A stretch of 64,000 nucleotides of DNA from Maea johnstoni (lineage: Eukaryota; Annelida; Polychaeta; Spionida; Magelonidae), in NCBI GenBank assembly GCA_963942565.1, contig OZ012687.1, positions 14,176,445 through 14,240,444 of the forward strand, given 5' to 3'. A program made the position numbers and the translations under genes. The notes beneath the pieces were generated by a model that was not told the origin of the DNA, did not search any database, and worked only from the letters and a program-made list of their open reading frames with translations. Below are positions 60,630 through 64,000 of this stretch, in pieces. Within the stretch, counting starts at the first letter, position 1; every line of letters begins with the position of its first letter.

Positions 60630-61360
60630 GGTAGCTAATATGGGGCCAGCTTTCTTGACTTAGTTTTTCCACTAGCCTGGTTTCGTTTGACCATCTAGCC
60701 TATAAAAGTGGATTTGTGAATTTTTTTTTGGCAAAAGCGCCTTCAAATCTTTATTGGTTGCCATGGTCACGGCAGGAAAAAGCCAAAAATAGGAGATTTT
60801 TGTAATATTGAGATCTAAACATTAGTCTTTTGATAAGGACTGCTATGAATTTGAAGTAAATACATGAACTTCATTACCAGAAAAATAAATAATTAATATA
60901 TTCGTTAAATATTTTTGGTTGCCATGGCAACAGGACATCATTTAAGGAAAAGTTTGCTAAATTTGATGATATTGGTATTTTTTATAACTCAAAACGGAAC
61001 CAAACATTCTGCATCACAATACAATTATGGCTAGCCGTGATGATTGCACTAGACTAGATGCCACTTAGAGGCAGACACTGACTGTTACTGATATAGCAAT
61101 TACACACCTGACAAGAATGGACAATATGGATTAATCTGATAATGATGAAAAAGTCATTTTCTGAGCTCTTTCATTTGGTTTGTGTTGATGGGCAGAAACC
61201 ATTACGTCCTACTTGCTGTGACATCCAGTTATGCTAATCTTAAAGAAAAGTGTTGTTTACCTTGTTAAGGATAATTGTTATGGGACGAGTTTCTGTAAAA
61301 CCCCTTTGAAAATGATTTGGTTCAACTATCATATGTCCTAGCTTTGTCTAGGGCATAATA
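60630..61360. other. Unique sequence, nothing recognised
   Basis: GTTGCCATGG occurs twice (near 60758 and 60921), otherwise no structure. Confidence 0.4.
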
Positions 61361-61363
61361 ATC

Positions 61364-61745
61364 CACTAACGCACACCTCAATGATTGCCGATCGGAGTGT
61401 ATTGGCTGTTATTGCACCTTCGCGCTCTCGCTGTTCAGAGTGCTTAGACGCTTGCCGCAACAATCCCGCATGTAATAAGATCGTTGATTGGTCAATAGTA
61501 CGATCATGCTGCATACAGTGAGAACAGTGAGAGCGCAAAGGAACTGCTGAAATGGCAGAATTCAATGCTGGTTTGCAGACATTGGCAAGAGGAAAGGTAC
61601 GTGATTTCTCTTTTCCTACTTCTTCTGGGGGAAAGTTTTACAAGGTTTTTCATGACAGTTGTGCTGGCTGTTTCTCCTCTAACCATAAAAAAATATGGGC
61701 AATGCGCTTATTTGGGTATGTGCGCTTAATCGGACGAATACGGTA
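61364..61745 (-). mobile_element. TACCGTATTCG family I, copy 1
   Basis: Right end CGGACGAATACGGTA intact at 61745, left end lost near 61364 (ACGCACACCTCAATGATTGC retained). Body contains two GCGCTCTCGCTGTTC/GAGAGCGCAAAGG stretches in inverse order. Confidence 0.78.
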
Positions 61746-62211
61746 TGAGGAAAAGGATGGAGCCTTTAACATATGTAAAATATCAAAATGAGTCTATATT
61801 CACTAAATAACCCCATAAGCCACCTTAAGTTATGAGCAATAATCATTAACTTCTCAATTCTGTAAGCAACAACAGCACGCAGCCCTTTGGTATGGGGTCG
61901 AGCAGTCACTGAGCAGCCTGACTGACTGGCTTGATCTTTCTAATATCAATTGACATGTCATGTCAGCCTAAAGGCTACATTGTATCAAACAGCAGTCTTC
62001 ACAGCTACAGCAGCTGCTACAGCAGTAACCCCGGGGCCACACCGGGACTCGTTTGCCTGATCTTTTTGACATCCTATGACATGCCACCATGTTAGCCTAA
62101 AGGTTAGGTGCAGTAATCTTTCAACTCGTGCTGAAGACTGACGTGCTAGAGAATGACTCTCACGGGATGATCTCTTCAACTCATTTTATTAGAGGGCAGA
62201 GGTGATAAAAT
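61746..62211. repeat. Unique DNA with relatives of the CATGTCAT family
   Basis: Two units (61940-61985 and 62060-62110) share TTTGACATG/CTATGACATG and GTCAGCCTAAAGG-type words; CAG-rich patch at 61988-62025. Confidence 0.45.
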
Positions 62212-62657
62212 TACCGTATTCGCCCGATTAAGTGCACGGTCCTGAATAAGCGCACCCCCCCCCCTATTTTTCACGGTTAGAGGGAGAATGGCTAGCGCAA
62301 TTGTCATAAAAAAACTTGTGAAACTTCCCCCCAGAAGAAGTAAGAAAAGCAAAATCACATACCTTTCCTCTTGCCGAGTGTGCAAACCAGCGCAGAATTC
62401 CGCCATTTCAGCAGTTCCTTCGCGCTCTCACTGTTCATATTTGCCGCATGATTGTACTATTGACCAATTAACGATCTTTTCACAAGCTGCGAACGTCTAT
62501 GCAAATTGAACAGCGAGAGCGCAAAGGTGCAATAACGGCTAATACGCTCCGACCGGCAATCATTGAGGGGTGCGGTAAAAAAGAAGATCGCCAACACCCC
62601 TACTTCAGAAAATTTTCCCGACCCCTACCCCGTGCGCTTTATCGGGCTAATACGGTA
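62212..62657 (+). mobile_element. TACCGTATTCG family I, copy 2, complete
   Basis: 446 bp. Ends TACCGTATTCGCCCGATTAA and its inverse TTTATCGGGCTAATACGGTA. Also an inner inverted pair built on GAACAGCGAGAGCGCAAAGG. Non-coding; no clear target duplication. Superfamily unresolved. Confidence 0.85.
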
Positions 62658-62824
62658 CTCCACTACATTACAATGATTGGCAAACATGTGTAGAAACTAA
62701 AACAAGATAATATGGCCTTGCATTACATGAAGGGGTGTGGTATTTATTTTTTTCATTCACAAAAAATAATTTAGTAAATATCAAATTTTGTCACACACCA
62801 ATATTGCTTTGGGCATGAATGTCA

Positions 62825-63037
62825 TTGGACCCGTGGATACTGGCAGCTAATTTGGTTAAAACAAAATAATGTGGAAAAATCTGAAATATGACTGAAACAC
62901 AGGCATATGGGTAGTCATCTGTTAGTACACAGCAAGAGCTTTCCAATGAATACAACATGACAGGATTTAGATGTTTTTTCACAAATATTTTGCCTGTTTG
63001 TGCCTTGGAAGAAAGTAACTTCAGCACAAGAAGGGTT
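62825..63037 (+). mobile_element. Family A TTAA MITE, copy 28, worn
   Basis: Recognisable from CTGGCAGCTAATTTGG to ACAAGAAGGGTT; both TTAA lost. Oldest-looking copy. Confidence 0.72.
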
Positions 63038-63039
63038 GG

Positions 63040-63794
63040 CAGATATCAAGTAATGAAGAGGTACTTATTCAAGAATAGGTGTGATGATAACATTTGTTTT
63101 GTAAGAGGAGCCTGTTATATTCACACCTGTAAATCTGCACCTGTTAATACATGTATGATGATAATTGGTTTGTCAGAAGAGGAGGCAGTCTTACAAACAC
63201 CTGTAAAACTCTAAATCAAAATACAGGTAGGCTGATAATCTGTGTTTTGTAGGAGTCAACCCTATGATAGATATATCTGTAAATCTTTACCTATGAATAC
63301 TTATGAAGATAAATAGAGTGTCATAAGAAAAGGCAGCACTTTATACACATGAAAACTTTTAACTGCATTTATTATGATAACAGTGTCATAAATGGTGACA
63401 ACCCTTTAAACACAAGTAAATTTCTCTCATGTTTACCTCATAGGTGTTTAATATAAGGTTAGCATTTTGCTCATTTGTATGATTGGAGTTTTGCATTCGT
63501 GCAATGGGGCATATGTTAAACACTTGTATCATTGCACTTCTTACAACTTTATAATTTCAGAAGCAGTTGTCAGTAACACAAATGTAGCAATTGAACTTTG
63601 AAAAGAAAAGATTCTCCAAAGTGCTGCCATTTCCATGAAAATAACGGGTATAAATTGATTTCAATCTAAACAGCATTAATTTATAATTGCTCTGGAATGG
63701 TAAACACATAGGGAGATACAATTTCCATAACTCAGAAACTGGTTGGTCTCACACTCCATGCCTATCCCCTGGCCAGTTCAATCAGGGACCTAGG
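63040..63794. repeat. Weak tandem pattern, otherwise nothing
   Basis: Words TATGATGATAA, TTTTGTAAGAGGAG and ACACCTGTAAATC recur about every 75-80 bases from 63070 to 63420, a worn minisatellite. Confidence 0.5.
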
Positions 63795-64000
63795 TACCGT
63801 ATTCGCCCGATTAAGCACACGGTGCGGGTAGAGGTTGGGAAAGTTTTCTGTAGAAGGGATGTTGGCAATCTTCCGTTTTACCGCACACCTCAATGATTGC
63901 CGGTCGGAGCATATTGGCCGTTATTGCACCTTTGCGCTCTCGCTGTTCAGTTTGCTTGGACGTATGCCGCATGTGAAAAGATCGTTAATTGATCAATAGC
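63795..64000 (-). mobile_element. TACCGTATTCG family I, copy 3, runs off the window
   Basis: Starts TACCGTATTCGCCCGATTAA at 63795 and continues through GCACACCTCAATGATTGCCG and CGCTCTCGCTGTTC to the window edge. Orientation follows copy 1. Confidence 0.85.

Overview
The window looks like a stretch of an invertebrate animal genome: AT-rich, long introns, very dense short DNA transposons, tRNA-derived SINEs and minisatellites. Intron phases and codon-level conservation support one host gene. The species cannot be fixed from the sequence; an invertebrate deuterostome such as an echinoderm is a guess.

The gene is the 3' part of a multi-exon gene on the minus strand. Five exons (39738-39532, 20350-20272, 15258-15216, 6044-5876, 2623-2271) join in phase through GT-AG junctions into an open frame of about 283 residues. 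It has coiled-coil stretches, Ser/Pro-rich linkers and a C-terminal SAM domain ending in a stop at 2273-2271. The 5' exons were not found. I could not name the orthologue.

Two of the exons have spawned tandem or partial copies. At 38171-39531 eleven copies of a 120-bp unit lie beside their parent exon; each carries the 3' end of the exon, its splice donor and the start of the intron. Around the SAM exon there is an upstream copy of its 5' end with a splice acceptor (3008-3064) and a string of decayed copies of its last helix downstream of the stop (1960-2262).

The introns and flanks hold several repeat families. Family A (28 copies, about 210 bp) and family B (about 20 copies) are bounded by TTAA and end in CCC...GGG, as expected for piggyBac-type MITEs; A is repeatedly nested in B. 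There are hAT-type short elements with exact 8-bp target duplications (2689-3007, 44669-44987, 48492-48972). Others are a TA-flanked hairpin element nested in a family A copy (6362-7264), a 698-bp element inside a local segmental duplication (37033-37730), and two SINE families with tRNA-like heads. Fragments of LINEs and a Helentron- or LINE-type endonuclease (49798-50070) are also present.

The right part (49.6-64 kb) has no recognised host exon. It holds a palindrome-bearing tandem complex (50.4-53 kb) and an 821-bp tandem duplication with CCAAT, CACGTG and TATA-like motifs (53.25-54.86 kb). It also holds a 3.76-kb TTAA-flanked inverted-repeat element (56866-60629) and three copies of a family whose ends read TACCGTATT (61.4-64 kb). 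Coordinates of repeat edges were read by eye and may be off by a few bases.
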